A stretch of 64,000 nucleotides of DNA from Robertmurraya korlensis NBRC 107688 (lineage in GTDB: Bacteria > Bacillota > Bacilli > Bacillales > Cytobacillaceae), in contig NZ_BCVH01000008.1 of assembly GCF_001591645.1 (NCBI RefSeq), forward strand, positions 62,001 to 126,000, written 5' to 3'. The notes beneath the pieces were generated by a model. It searched no databases, had not been told where the DNA came from, and saw only the letters and a list, made by a program, of their open reading frames with translations. Position numbers and translations under genes: made by a program. Below are positions 1 through 8,934 of this stretch, piece after piece; the first letter of the stretch is position 1; every line of letters begins with the position of its first letter.

Positions 1-18
1 ATGGTCATCTGTAGTGCA

Positions 19-66
19 AAAAAAGGATCTATAGAGCCCATATAATCTTGCTCATCAATCCTTTTT
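19..66. terminator. Possible terminator of an upstream gene outside the window
   Basis: An A-rich arm ending GGAT pairs with ATCCTTTTT about 30 bases later, with a smaller GAGC/GCTC helix inside. The gene it would end lies left of the window, so the assignment is weak. Confidence 0.3.
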
Positions 67-145
67 CGTTTTATTTATAAAAATTAAATGTTGTTAATTG
101 TATCTAGGGAAATATGACATTTAATAAAGCAGTGAAGAGGATTGG

Positions 146-648
146 TTATTTATCTTGTGCCAATTCTTTTCTATTGGGAGCAAGTGGTGGTTGTTCTAAC
201 CATTCGTTTTTCAACATAATATTGAACCATTTTATTGGTAATTGCTAATGCCTTTAGAATGGCTTTTTCATAAACGGCACCTAGGTCCGTTCGCATGGCT
301 GTTGCTAGACCTGTTCCGTAATATACTTGTGCAGTCTGAGCCAAGAAACCCATTATGTAGATAATTTAAGCAGAATGTGTCAGAAAACAATCTCTCTGCA
401 CTTGTATTAAGGTCGGACTAATTAAATCCTATGGGGACTGGAAATCCCTCTTTCTCAATGAAGGTAACAATCTGCTTCTTTTGCTTTTCCCATATCTCAA
501 GGGCAATTTCAAAAACCTCTTTTATTGCTTCGTCTTCTACAATAGAAAACATATACCTATTAACTATCTCGGTCATTGTTCCGTTTACATACTCACCCCA
601 TAGTGTTCCTATTTCGGAAGCTGTAAGTTTTATATTATCTTTTTCCAT
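146..648 (-). pseudogene. Decayed DUF3231-family gene
   Basis: Reading leftward from ATG 648, the first 76 residues match the start of DUF3231 proteins (LTASEIGTLW near the start, FPVPIGF at the end). A TAG at 418-420 stops this frame, but the same frame then continues with family-like residues including RLFSDTF. Near 355-365 the homology jumps to the very end of a DUF3231 protein, starting GFLAQTA and containing TDL and YEKAILKA. A one-base frameshift in the T-run at 230-233 separates this from the conserved tail NEWLEQPPLAPNRK, which ends at TAA 146-148. Family members are about 330 residues with two repeats, so roughly 200 codons are deleted. Nonsense mutation, internal deletion and frameshift together make this a dead gene. 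The normal function of the family is unknown. Confidence 0.8.
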
Positions 649-822
649 TTGTTCTCACCTCTTACGTATTTTTTACAATAATAAAAATAGATATGCATTT
701 CTTTGGACATACCTTTCCAAATAGTGTGAGCCCTTAAATGGTTTCCTATAAATTATTGAAGGGATCTTTTTATTTTTGATGAAAAATGTCTTTTGTTTGC
801 AAATAAAATTTTTACTAAAATA

Positions 823-851
823 TTGAATAAAATTTACTTAAAGAATAAAAT
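823..851 (+). promoter_or_regulatory. Sigma-A promoter of the gal operon
   Basis: TTGAAT at 823-828 and TAAAAT at 846-851 are separated by exactly 17 bases. The predicted start near 858 lies about 85 bases before galK. Confidence 0.65.
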
Positions 852-856
852 AGTAG

Positions 857-870
857 TGTAGACGTTTTCA
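857..870 (+). promoter_or_regulatory. cre site (CcpA operator) at the gal start site
   Basis: TGTAGACGTTTTCA fits the cre consensus TGWNANCGNTNWCA except G for A at position 5. It covers the predicted transcription start, a usual position for CcpA repression. A GalR/LacI-type operator would look similar. Confidence 0.55.
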
Positions 871-942
871 CTTATGTGGAAGTTATATCATCATTAAAAG
901 TATTCATTAGATTTTACCAGTCGAAAGCGGAAGGTGATAACG

Positions 943-2127
943 ATGGAAAAGCAGGAACTAATTAAGAAGTTTCAAGAGATTTTTAAAGCACAAGAGCATG
1001 TTCGACTCTTTTTTTCACCAGGGCGAATTAACCTCATAGGAGAACACACGGATTACAATGGCGGGAATGTGTTTCCAGCTGCCATCACATTTGGAACGTA
1101 CGGAGTAGTAAGGAAGAGGGAAGACCGTTTGGTGCGAATGTATTCAGAGAACATTCCAGACAAAGGAATCATTGAATTCTCACTAAATTCCCTAGAATAT
1201 GATGCTGCTCATAATTGGGCAAACTATCCAAAAGGAATGATTCGCTACGTTCAGGAGAGTTTCGGGATGATTCCAAACGGATTTGACCTTTTCATCAATG
1301 GGGATATTCCAAATGGTGCAGGTCTTTCGTCTTCTGCCTCTCTAGAAATGTTAGTGGGTGTCATACTTGACGAGGTATATGATTTGAAAATCGACCGAGT
1401 AGAGCTTGTAAAGCTAGGACAGAAGGTAGAAAACAAGTTTATTGGTGTGAACAGCGGAATCATGGATCAGTTTGCAATTGGCATGGGGAAAGAAAACTGT
1501 GGGATTTTATTAGATTGTCATACTCTTACCTACGAATATGCGCCTCTTAATCTAGAAAACCACAAAATTATTATTATGAATACGAATAAGCGTCGCGAGT
1601 TAGCCGACTCGAAGTACAATGAGCGCCGAGCACAATGTGAAGAAGCCCTTAGCAGACTACAAGCTAAATTGGATATCGAGGGATTAGGTAGCTTAACGGA
1701 AGAACAATTTGAGGCCAATCGTGAGTTGATTGGAGATGAACTTTTAGAAAAACGAGCAAAGCATGCCGTGTATGAAAATGGCCGTACGATTAAGGCCTTG
1801 AAAGCTCTAAAAGAAGGAAACCTTGCTTACTTTGGAGAACTGATGAATGCTTCTCATACTTCTCTAAAAGATGATTACGAAGTAACAGGTATTGAACTGG
1901 ATACACTTGTAAGTGCAGCTTGGAGCCAAAAGGGGACAGTAGGTGCTCGAATGACGGGTGCAGGATTTGGAGGCTGTGCCATTGCTCTAGTAGAAAAGAA
2001 TGGCGTTGATTTATTTATTAAAGAAGTCGGTGAAAGCTATAAAGAGAAAATTGGATATGAAGCTACCTTTTATGTAGCTAGTATTGGGGACGGAACGAAA
2101 GAACTTAAGGGAGAATTGATACGATGA
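943..2127 (+). CDS. galK: Galactokinase
   Basis: Phosphorylates alpha-D-galactose with ATP to galactose 1-phosphate, the first committed Leloir step, in the cytoplasm. The 394-residue product has the GHMP kinase motifs in order: galactokinase signature PGRINLIGEHTDYNG (26-40), phosphate loop GAGLSSSAS (126-133), and C-terminal GARMTGAGFGGCA. Length is normal for bacterial GalK. An in-frame GTG lies at 934, but AAGGTG at 931-936 is correctly spaced for ATG 943, so that start was chosen. First gene of the gal operon; its TGA overlaps the galE ATG, implying translational coupling. It sits behind a sigma-A promoter and a cre site. Confidence 0.96.
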   Translation: MEKQELIKKFQEIFKAQEHVRLFFSPGRINLIGEHTDYNGGNVFPAAITFGTYGVVRKREDRLVRMYSENIPDKGIIEFSLNSLEYDAAHNWANYPKGMIRYVQESFGMIPNGFDLFINGDIPNGAGLSSSASLEMLVGVILDEVYDLKIDRVELVKLGQKVENKFIGVNSGIMDQFAIGMGKENCGILLDCHTLTYEYAPLNLENHKIIIMNTNKRRELADSKYNERRAQCEEALSRLQAKLDIEGLGSLTEEQFEANRELIGDELLEKRAKHAVYENGRTIKALKALKEGNLAYFGELMNASHTSLKDDYEVTGIELDTLVSAAWSQKGTVGARMTGAGFGGCAIALVEKNGVDLFIKEVGESYKEKIGYEATFYVASIGDGTKELKGELIR

Positions 2128-3113
2128 GCGTATTAGTGTTAGGTGGGGCAGGATATATTGGTTCACATGCTGTATATCAGCTAATCGATCAAGGGTATAA
2201 GGTAGTCGTTATCGATAACCTCCAAACAGGGCATGAACAGGCGATCCATCCTCAAGCCACTTTTTATAAAGGGGATATAAGAGAAAAAGAGTTTTTAACC
2301 TCCGTTTTTCAAAAGGAAAAAATTGAAGGTGTCCTCCATTTTGCAGCGAATTCATTAGTTGGTGAATCAATGGAAAAGCCACTTATGTATTTTGATAATA
2401 ATGTGTATGGGACGCAAGTGTTACTTGAAGTAATGAATGAGTTCGATGTAAAGAATATTGTCTTCTCATCAACTGCAGCAACGTATGGTGATCAAAAAAC
2501 CATGCCGATTACAGAGGATACTCCCACCTCTCCGACCAATGCCTATGGAGAGACGAAGCTAACCATGGAAAAAATGCTGAAATGGTGCAGCGGTGCTTAC
2601 GGTATGAAGTATGTTGCGCTTCGCTACTTTAATGTAGCAGGGGCAAGACCTACTGGAGAAGTAGGAGAGGATCATACACCTGAAACTCATTTGATTCCGT
2701 TAGTGTTGCAAGTGGCTCTTGGACAAAGAGAGTTCATCTCTGTGTTCGGCGATGACTACGATACACCAGATGGAACTTGTATCCGTGATTATGTGCATGT
2801 AGAAGATTTAATTGCTGCACATATTCTTGCTTTAAAGTATTTAGAAGATGGTGGAGAAAGCAATGTGTTCAATCTTGGAAGTAACCAAGGATTCTCCGTG
2901 TTGGAAATTATTGAGACAGCTAGGGAAATTACGGGGCATGCTATCCCTGAGAAAATGGTGGCAAGGCGTGCTGGAGATCCAGCGAAGTTAATTGCTTCCT
3001 CTCAAAAAGCAAAACAGGTGCTCGGTTGGAATCCTAAGCTAACGAATATTGAGCAAATTATTGGGGACGCATGGAGCTGGCATCAGTCACATCCAAATGG
3101 GTACGAAAAGTAA
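2124..3113 (+). CDS. galE: UDP-glucose 4-epimerase
   Basis: Interconverts UDP-galactose and UDP-glucose with tightly bound NAD, regenerating the UDP-glucose used by GalT. The 329-residue product is an extended short-chain dehydrogenase. The NAD-binding GGAGYIGS is at 7-14, the catalytic Ser is at 115/116 (VFSSTAATYG), and Tyr141 and Lys145 lie in YGETK. The conserved LRYFNVAGA follows. Length and motifs are those of GalE; the galactose operon context rules out other sugar epimerases. It starts inside the galK stop (ATGA) and is followed 18 bases later by galT. Confidence 0.96.
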   Translation: MSVLVLGGAGYIGSHAVYQLIDQGYKVVVIDNLQTGHEQAIHPQATFYKGDIREKEFLTSVFQKEKIEGVLHFAANSLVGESMEKPLMYFDNNVYGTQVLLEVMNEFDVKNIVFSSTAATYGDQKTMPITEDTPTSPTNAYGETKLTMEKMLKWCSGAYGMKYVALRYFNVAGARPTGEVGEDHTPETHLIPLVLQVALGQREFISVFGDDYDTPDGTCIRDYVHVEDLIAAHILALKYLEDGGESNVFNLGSNQGFSVLEIIETAREITGHAIPEKMVARRAGDPAKLIASSQKAKQVLGWNPKLTNIEQIIGDAWSWHQSHPNGYEK

Positions 3114-3131
3114 TGGAAGGAGAAACACTCC

Positions 3132-4619
3132 ATGGAAATCTATGCTTTGATTCAATCACTACTTGACCAATCAATGGAATGTGAAATGATTGAACAGGAA
3201 GATGAAATATATGCGAGAAACCAGCTGTTGTCACTTTTACAACTTGCTGATTACCCTGAGAAAGTGGAAGGGGTAAAGGGAGCAAGCATACCAGATGTGT
3301 TAGAGCAAATCGTTCAGCATGCCTTTGAAAAAGGAATTGTTGGAATCCTAGATGCGGATAAAGAAATCTTTTCAAGCAAGCTAATGAATGTTCTAGTACA
3401 AAGGCCTTCGGATGTGAATCGTCGTTTTTACCGTCACTATGAAAAAGATCCAACATATGCAACAGAGTACTTTTATCAGTTGAGTCAAAACAGCAACTAT
3501 ATTCAAACAAAAAGTATTGCAAAGAATATTAGTTATAAAACTGATACTCCATACGGAGAACTAGATATTACGATCAATCTGTCGAAGCCAGAAAAGGATC
3601 CGAAGCAAATCGCCTTGGAAAAAGAGAAAAAGCAGGATGTGCAGTATCCAAAATGTCTTCTATGCGAAGAGAACGAGGGTTACGAGGGACGAGTGGGTCA
3701 CCCAGCGCGCTCCAATCATCGAATGATTCGACTAGAGCTAGAGAATGAGCCATGGTATCTACAGTACTCCCCATATGTGTATTACAACGAGCACTGTATT
3801 GTACTCTCAAAAGATCATCGTGATATGAAGATATCCCGTAAAGGATTTGAAAGATTACTATCGTTCGTAGAAAGATTTCCACATTATTTCGTTGGTTCAA
3901 ATGCTGATCTTCCGATTGTGGGTGGTTCGATTTTAACTCATGATCACTACCAAGGGGGAAATTATGAGTTTGCGATGGCACGAGCCGACGAAGAGTATTC
4001 TTTTCAGATGAAGGAATTCTTACAGGTATCCGCGGCAACAGTTAATTGGCCAATGTCCGTTATTCGTTTACGATCCCTAAATAAAGAAGAACTTATTCAA
4101 GCAGCGGATTATATTTTGACTAGTTGGAAGGGTTACTCGGATGAAAAGGTTGATATTCATGCCTATTCCGAAGGTACACCACATAACACGATTACTCCAA
4201 TTGCCAGAATGCGAGAGGGGCAATTCGAGTTAGATTTAGTATTAAGAAACAACCGAACGAATGAAAAGCATCCATTAGGAATCTTCCACCCGCATAGCGA
4301 TGTTCACCACATTAAAAAGGAGAATATTGGATTAATAGAGGTCATGGGCCTTGCAGTTCTCCCTGCTAGATTGAAGGAAGAACTAGAAGAAGTAAAAGCG
4401 TATGTATTAGGAAAGTCTGAAATAGTAAAAGACTATCATCTCCCATGGGCTGAGGAAATTAAGAGTAAGTACGAAACAGAATGGTCGGCTGATACAGTAG
4501 AAGAAATTTTAAGAAGAGAAGTAGGGTTGAAATTCCAACGAGTGCTTGAGGATGCAGGAGTATTTAAAAGAGATGCATATGGTCAAGAGGCATTTCGACG
4601 TTTCTGCAAAAGTTTATAA
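3132..4619 (+). CDS. galT: UDP-glucose-hexose-1-phosphate uridylyltransferase, Firmicutes type
   Basis: Transfers UMP from UDP-glucose to galactose 1-phosphate, giving UDP-galactose and glucose 1-phosphate. The 495-residue protein belongs to the long Gram-positive GalT class rather than the ~350-residue enterobacterial class. It shows the class signature GGSILTHDHYQGG with H270-D271-H272-Y273-Q274 around the expected nucleotidyl-accepting histidine. A CxxC (CLLC) lies near residue 175. ATG 3132 has GGAAGGAGA upstream. It sits between galE and galM, completing the Leloir pathway. Confidence 0.95.
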   Translation: MEIYALIQSLLDQSMECEMIEQEDEIYARNQLLSLLQLADYPEKVEGVKGASIPDVLEQIVQHAFEKGIVGILDADKEIFSSKLMNVLVQRPSDVNRRFYRHYEKDPTYATEYFYQLSQNSNYIQTKSIAKNISYKTDTPYGELDITINLSKPEKDPKQIALEKEKKQDVQYPKCLLCEENEGYEGRVGHPARSNHRMIRLELENEPWYLQYSPYVYYNEHCIVLSKDHRDMKISRKGFERLLSFVERFPHYFVGSNADLPIVGGSILTHDHYQGGNYEFAMARADEEYSFQMKEFLQVSAATVNWPMSVIRLRSLNKEELIQAADYILTSWKGYSDEKVDIHAYSEGTPHNTITPIARMREGQFELDLVLRNNRTNEKHPLGIFHPHSDVHHIKKENIGLIEVMGLAVLPARLKEELEEVKAYVLGKSEIVKDYHLPWAEEIKSKYETEWSADTVEEILRREVGLKFQRVLEDAGVFKRDAYGQEAFRRFCKSL

Positions 4620-4633
4620 ATGGAGGCATTCCT

Positions 4634-5680
4634 ATGAAAATATCTGAGTCAGTGGTTGGAATGCTTGATGGTGAAACATTAGTAGCACATACGATTGAAA
4701 ATGCTACAGGTATGCAAGTTACTGCTACCAATTATGGTTGTACCATTACGAAGATTATTGCACCTGACCGTAAAGGTAATCTTGAAAACGTTGTGTTAGG
4801 CTTTGATTCGGTAGAAGAGTATCAAGCGAATTCAGCTTATTTCGGCTCTGTCATTGGAAGACATGCCGGGAGGATTGCTGGAGGCCGTTTTGAACTCGAC
4901 GGAAGAACCTATGAACTAGCCCAAAATAACAATGGAAATCATCTGCATGGTGGATTAAAAGGGTTTGATCGAACGGTCTGGGATGTTGAAGTAGTGCAAG
5001 AAAAAGATTCAGTCAGTCTTTGCTATCATTACGAAAGCAAGGATGGAGAAGAAGGATATCCTGGAAATGTCCGTGTATCTGTGACCTATACATTAACAAA
5101 TGCTAATGAAATTCTTCTAAGATATGAATGAATGAGTGATGCACGAACCATCCTTAATATGACAAACCATACGTATTTTAACTTAAGTGGTGAATTAAAA
5201 CGAACCATCGAGGATCACACACTGAAGATGAAGAGTGATCGTTTTCTTGAGTTAAATGAACATTTGATTCCAACTGGTAAAATGTTACATGTAGATCATA
5301 CGGTTTTTGATTTTCGTGATGGTCGAAGGATTCAAGAAGGAGTTGTTTCAGAGCATCCTCAAAATGTACTAGTTGGCAATGGCTATGATCACCCCTTTAT
5401 GTTAACGGGTAACCAGTCAGAACCAATCGAATTATATGATGAGGAAAGTGGTCGTCAACTAGTTGTTGAAACGAATCAACCGGCAGTAGTACTCTATACA
5501 GGGACACAGCTAGGAAATAATTATGACATACGTGGCAGAAGGTCAGAGAAATACTTGGGATTGTGTTTGGAGACACAAGGAGTTCCTGATGCGATTCATC
5601 ATTCACACTTTCCGAGTACAATAATAGAGAAAGATCAAGTGTACGATTCAGAAACAAAATGGTCGTTTAGAATAAAATAA
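4634..5680 (+). pseudogene. galM: Aldose 1-epimerase (mutarotase) gene interrupted by one in-frame TGA
   Basis: GalM interconverts beta- and alpha-galactose, supplying the GalK substrate. Two pieces lie in the same frame, 165 and 182 residues, separated only by TGA at 5129-5131. The first has the galactose mutarotase pattern GSVIGRHAGRIAGGRF and GNHLHGG. The second opens with NMTNHTYFNLSG and includes NGYDHPFML and a C-terminal GLCLETQGVPD. Joined, they give about 348 residues, the usual GalM length. ATG 5132 immediately follows the stop, so reinitiation or TGA readthrough could leave some product, but the split falls in the middle of the single beta-sandwich fold. No other damage is visible, so the mutation is recent or a sequencing error. 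Confidence 0.8.
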
Positions 5681-5697
5681 TTTTTTTATAGGAAAAG

Positions 5698-5734
5698 TGA
5701 GAGCCAATAAGCATGTAAAGGCTCTCATTTTTTT
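5698..5734 (+). terminator. gal operon terminator
   Basis: TGAGAGCC and GGCTCTCA form an 8-bp stem with a 14-base loop, followed by seven T residues. Confidence 0.85.
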
Positions 5735-5771
5735 ATTATAAAATTTTACTAAAAGAATTTGTCAAAAAATA

Positions 5772-5801
5772 TTACAAAATTATAAATGTTTGGAGTATAA
5801 T
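5772..5801 (+). promoter_or_regulatory. Probable promoter of the symporter gene
   Basis: TTACAA at 5772-5777 and a perfect TATAAT at 5796-5801, with an 18-base spacer, lie just upstream of the ribosome site AGGGGG at 5823-5828. Confidence 0.5.
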
Positions 5802-5837
5802 GAAAATTATATTTTTACACACAGGGGGTATACTACT

Positions 5838-6815
5838 ATGAAAGCATTAGAAAGAGCAGGTATATTTGCAGGCAATACCTTTGCATATTGGGTACTGCTT
5901 TTTGCAGGGTTGGCATTATTATTTCCTACAGGTTTTACGTGGATTGGTCCTCATATCCCTTTATTATTGGGAGTTATCATGTTTGGAATGGGTATGACAT
6001 TATCAGTAAATGACTTTAAAGAGGTTGTTAAACATCCGAAATCAGTATTTATCGGTGTATTTGCACAGTATTTGATTATGCCATTCTTAGCTTTTGGGCT
6101 TGCAACGGTTCTTGGTTTGCCAGCTGAAGTGGCAGTAGGTGTGATTCTAGTTGGTTCATGTCCTGGGGGAACATCTTCTAACGTAATGACTTACTTAGCA
6201 AGAGGAAACACGGCCTTATCTGTATCAATTACTTCGGTTTCAACTTTATTAGCACCAATTTTAACTCCGGCAATCACCCTTTTATTAGCAAGTAAATGGT
6301 TACCGGTGTCACTTAGTGCTATGTTCATATCTGTTGTCAAAATCGTTCTTGTGCCGATTATCTTAGGACTAATCGTGAAAACTCTATTCCGCACGCAGGT
6401 TGAAAAAAGCGTGAAAGCTCTTCCGTTAGTGTCAGTTATCGGAATTGTAGCGATTGTTGCAGCGGTTGTTAGCGGAAGCAAAGAGAAGATTCTTGAAAGT
6501 GGTTTATTAATATTAGCAGTTGTTATCTTACACAATGCACTTGGCTACCTACTAGGTTTTCTAGCAGCTAAATTGTTAAAAATGAATTATAGTGATCAAA
6601 AAGCGATTTCCATTGAAGTAGGAATGCAAAACTCTGGACTTGCTGCGGCATTGGCTGCTGCACACTTCTCTCCACTGGCAGCAGTACCAGGAGCCATCTT
6701 TAGCGTATGGCACAATGTATCAGGATCACTTCTTGCAAATTATTGGGGAAAGAAAGCTGAAAAAGCAGATAATGCTCCAGACGTTTCTGGAGACTCAGTT
6801 GAAATTCAAAAATAG
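5838..6815 (+). CDS. Bile acid:sodium symporter (BASS) family transporter, YocS-like
   Basis: Predicted integral membrane protein of 325 residues with about nine to ten hydrophobic segments. It carries the BASS/SBF hallmarks: GMTLSVNDF early, [20 protein letters not shown] in the first half, and the repeat-related [14 protein letters not shown] near the C-terminus. These are the Na+-binding and crossover segments of the family. Bacterial relatives carry organic anions with Na+; B. subtilis YocS is the nearest named relative I recall. The substrate is not readable here. ATG 5838 was chosen because AGGGGG stands nine bases before it; the longer frame from 5790 overlaps the promoter. Monocistronic, with its own terminator. 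Confidence 0.85.
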   Translation: MKALERAGIFAGNTFAYWVLLFAGLALLFPTGFTWIGPHIPLLLGVIMFGMGMTLSVNDFKEVVKHPKSVFIGVFAQYLIMPFLAFGLATVLGLPAEVAVGVILVGSCPGGTSSNVMTYLARGNTALSVSITSVSTLLAPILTPAITLLLASKWLPVSLSAMFISVVKIVLVPIILGLIVKTLFRTQVEKSVKALPLVSVIGIVAIVAAVVSGSKEKILESGLLILAVVILHNALGYLLGFLAAKLLKMNYSDQKAISIEVGMQNSGLAAALAAAHFSPLAAVPGAIFSVWHNVSGSLLANYWGKKAEKADNAPDVSGDSVEIQK

Positions 6816-6820
6816 AATCA

Positions 6821-6856
6821 AACCCGTACACTTTTGAAAAGTGTACGGGTTTTTTA
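6821..6856 (+). terminator. Terminator after the symporter gene
   Basis: AACCCGTACACTTT pairs with AAAGTGTACGGGTT around a tiny loop and is followed by a T run; a very stable hairpin. Confidence 0.9.
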
Positions 6857-6966
6857 TTTGAGGAAAATGGAAATTCTAATAATAGATAATATTGCATGAT
6901 TAGGTTTAATCTGGTATTATTAAATAGAACACTTGTTCTGTTTATATTTTGGAAAAGAGGTGTCTT

Positions 6967-7395
6967 ATGATTTTAGGAATTCATCCATATTTAGTGTTAA
7001 ATGGAAATGGGAAAGAAGCGGTTAAGTTTTATGAAGATGCAATAGATGCAAAGGTTGTTTCTCTTCAAACGTTTGGGGATTTGCCAGACAATCCGGAATA
7101 CCCTACTCCTCCTGAAGCAAAAGACCGAGTGTTAAATGCACATTTAAAGATAGGAAATTCTGATCTGATGCTTTCTGATACATTCCCAGGACAGCCTTAC
7201 CCAATCGGTTCACAAGTAACAATTGCAATTATGATTAACAATGTAGATAAGACAAAAGAGGTTTTTAAAAAATTACAGGATGGCGGTAAGGTATTAATGC
7301 CTTTACAAGAAACATTCTGGAGTCCAGCTTATGGGCAAGTAACAGATAAATTCAATATGACTTGGCAGGTTTCAACAGAAGTAAAAAATGATTAA
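6967..7395 (+). CDS. VOC-family (PhnB-like) protein
   Basis: A 142-residue cytoplasmic protein of the vicinal oxygen chelate / glyoxalase fold, PhnB type. Visible features: the opening PYLVLNGNGKEAVKFYEDA, then LMLSDTFPG in the middle, and the C-terminal WSPAYGQVTDKFNMTWQV typical of this subfamily. Members often bind metal, but the specific reaction is unknown for most. ATG 6967 follows AGAGG at 6956-6960; the TTG-started extension from 6949 contains the ribosome site and was rejected. It stands alone between two terminators or leader structures. Confidence 0.8.
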   Translation: MILGIHPYLVLNGNGKEAVKFYEDAIDAKVVSLQTFGDLPDNPEYPTPPEAKDRVLNAHLKIGNSDLMLSDTFPGQPYPIGSQVTIAIMINNVDKTKEVFKKLQDGGKVLMPLQETFWSPAYGQVTDKFNMTWQVSTEVKND

Positions 7396-7437
7396 TAAAA
7401 TGATGGTTACTTACATTATTAGTAATAAGAAACGGTG

Positions 7438-7635
7438 AAAGGGTGAACAGGGACGATGAATAACTAATCTTATTTAGAAAACTGGTTTTGACCTGATAAT
7501 AAACTTGTTTCTAGATAGGATTAATATGGCCCTTTGTTAACCAAACTGAACTTGAAGATACCATTAGGTGTTTTCTTTCTCTTTTTAGTTACCAAACAAG
7601 TCTCCTATCTAGAAATGGATGGGAGAATTTTTTTT
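7438..7635 (+). promoter_or_regulatory. Four-arm translational attenuator upstream of an MFS exporter
   Basis: Four segments can pair in two exclusive ways. Arm 1 (7468-7482) pairs with arm 2 (7507-7520): 13 consecutive pairs, two of them G-U, plus one beyond a bulge. Arm 3 (7601-7610) pairs with arm 4 (7617-7626): 10 pairs around a six-base loop, burying GGGAG, the ribosome site for ATG 7636. Alternatively 7508-7520 pairs with 7603-7615 in 13 perfect Watson-Crick pairs, which breaks both hairpins and frees the ribosome site. A three-codon leader frame ends directly before arm 1. This is the logic of erm and cat leaders, in which a stalled ribosome masks arm 1. Pairing is read from sequence; regulation is inferred. 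Confidence 0.7.
7456..7467 (+). CDS. Possible three-codon leader peptide (Met-Asn-Asn)
   Basis: ATG AAT AAC TAA, preceded at nine bases by AAAGGGTGA, a strong match to the anti-Shine-Dalgarno sequence. Its stop lies directly before arm 1 of the attenuator, so a ribosome halted at the end of this frame would cover arm 1. An overlapping GTG-started six-codon frame (7443-7463) is an alternative. Expression is not demonstrated. Confidence 0.4.
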   Translation: MNN

Positions 7636-8883
7636 ATGTCGGAAATAACCACAAGTCAAAAGTTGGGTATGGGGGATTTATTTCAAAACCGAGTGATTCG
7701 AACGATTTTACTATCGGTCTTGTTCCTTCAAGTGGGAATATGGGTGAGAAACTACTCAATCCTCTTATATGTTATTGAAATGACGAATGAAAATCCAATT
7801 GCAGTATCCTTGATCTCAGTGGCTGAATTCGCACCGATTTTTCTTTTTTCATTTATTGGTGGGACCTTCGCAGATCGTTGGCGGCCAAAGAGAACGATGG
7901 TTTGGTGTGATGTGTTAAGTGCTGTATCAGTGTTTGCTGTCTTATTGACTCTATTTTTCGGAAGTTGGAAAATGATTTTCTTTGCTACACTTGTATCATC
8001 GATCCTGTCACAATTTTCACAGCCTGCGGGTATGAAGTTGTTTAAGCTACATGTTCCTACTGAGTTAGTTCAGATGGGGATGTCGATGTATCAAACGGTG
8101 TTTGCACTATTTATGATTCTTGGTCCAATCCTTGGAACATATGTGTATCAGCAATTTGGTATTCTTGCGGCAGTTGGGGTTATGGGAGTGGCCTTTTTAT
8201 GCTCGGCAGCTATTCTTTTGTTGCTTCCAGCAGATCCAACACCAGAAGAGGAAAGGCACAACACATCATTAATGCATGAGATGAAAGAAGGATTCGGTTA
8301 CGTATTTAAAAGTAAGCCACTAACCTTGTTGGGCGGATGTTTTGCAGCCGCAGGCCTTGCAATAGGATTAACTCAGCCGCTCGGAGTTTTTATTATTACT
8401 GAAAGACTAGGTTTACCAAAGGAAGATCTGCAGTGGCTCATGACTGCATTTGGAGCTGGTATGATTATTGGAGGAGGCATCACTGTAGCACTTTCAAGGA
8501 AGGTACAACCGCAAATGCTATTAGCATTAGGGATGGCAGCTAGCGCCATCGGTTTTATTGGTTTAGGATTGTCAACAGAGTTATGGCTTAGCTTGGCTGC
8601 TCAATTTTTTGCGGGGTTATTTATGCCATGTATCCATATTGGAATTAATACGATGATTCTACAAAATACAGAAGAAGCATTTATCGGTCGAGTCAACGGT
8701 ATTTTAAATCCTCTATTTATGGGGGCCATGGTCATCACTATGTCCGCCTCTGGGTGGCTGAAAACTCATTTTTCCATTGTCTATATCTATGAAATGTCGG
8801 CACTTCTACTATTTGTGGGGATTCTAACCCTATTGCCTATAATGAAAAAAGAAACAGTCAGTCACATTGTAAAAGGACAATAA
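7636..8883 (+). CDS. MFS exporter, probably drug/macrolide efflux type
   Basis: A 415-residue membrane protein with about 12 hydrophobic segments in two halves. The loop after the second segment carries GGTFADRWRPKRTM, the MFS motif between segments 2 and 3, as in MFS_3-type exporters (EntS, Mef and YkuC-like proteins). These usually expel drugs or siderophores by proton antiport. The substrate is not readable, but the leader resembles those of antibiotic-inducible genes, which favours a ribosome-targeting drug. ATG 7636 lies nine bases after GGGAGA; in-frame codons upstream from 7534 run through the attenuator and are unlikely to be translated as part of this protein. Confidence 0.85.
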   Translation: MSEITTSQKLGMGDLFQNRVIRTILLSVLFLQVGIWVRNYSILLYVIEMTNENPIAVSLISVAEFAPIFLFSFIGGTFADRWRPKRTMVWCDVLSAVSVFAVLLTLFFGSWKMIFFATLVSSILSQFSQPAGMKLFKLHVPTELVQMGMSMYQTVFALFMILGPILGTYVYQQFGILAAVGVMGVAFLCSAAILLLLPADPTPEEERHNTSLMHEMKEGFGYVFKSKPLTLLGGCFAAAGLAIGLTQPLGVFIITERLGLPKEDLQWLMTAFGAGMIIGGGITVALSRKVQPQMLLALGMAASAIGFIGLGLSTELWLSLAAQFFAGLFMPCIHIGINTMILQNTEEAFIGRVNGILNPLFMGAMVITMSASGWLKTHFSIVYIYEMSALLLFVGILTLLPIMKKETVSHIVKGQ

Positions 8884-8896
8884 ATCAATTTATTAG

Positions 8897-8926
8897 AAAA
8901 GCCCTAAGACATTTCTTAGGGCTTTT
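8897..8926. terminator. Bidirectional terminator
   Basis: AAAAGCCCTAAG and CTTAGGGCTTTT form a 12-bp stem between two convergent genes. Confidence 0.85.
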
Positions 8927-8934
8927 CCCATCCA

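Noticed and set aside
431-724. 97-codon plus-strand frame over the DUF3231 remnant
   Set aside because: Opposite strand of a recognisable pseudogene, no ribosome site, composition of an antisense shadow.
3058-4038. Two 154-codon open frames on the minus strand within galE/galT
   Set aside because: They lie opposite well-conserved genes, have no ribosome sites and show no family resemblance; shadow frames.
5129-5131. TGA in galM as a selenocysteine codon or reassigned codon
   Set aside because: GalM is not a selenoprotein, no suitable hairpin was evident, and TGA is used as a normal stop by neighbours such as galK.
7396-7635. T-box or other known riboswitch before the MFS gene
   Set aside because: No T-box core sequence and no intrinsic terminator with T run before the start; the pairing pattern is explained better by translational attenuation.
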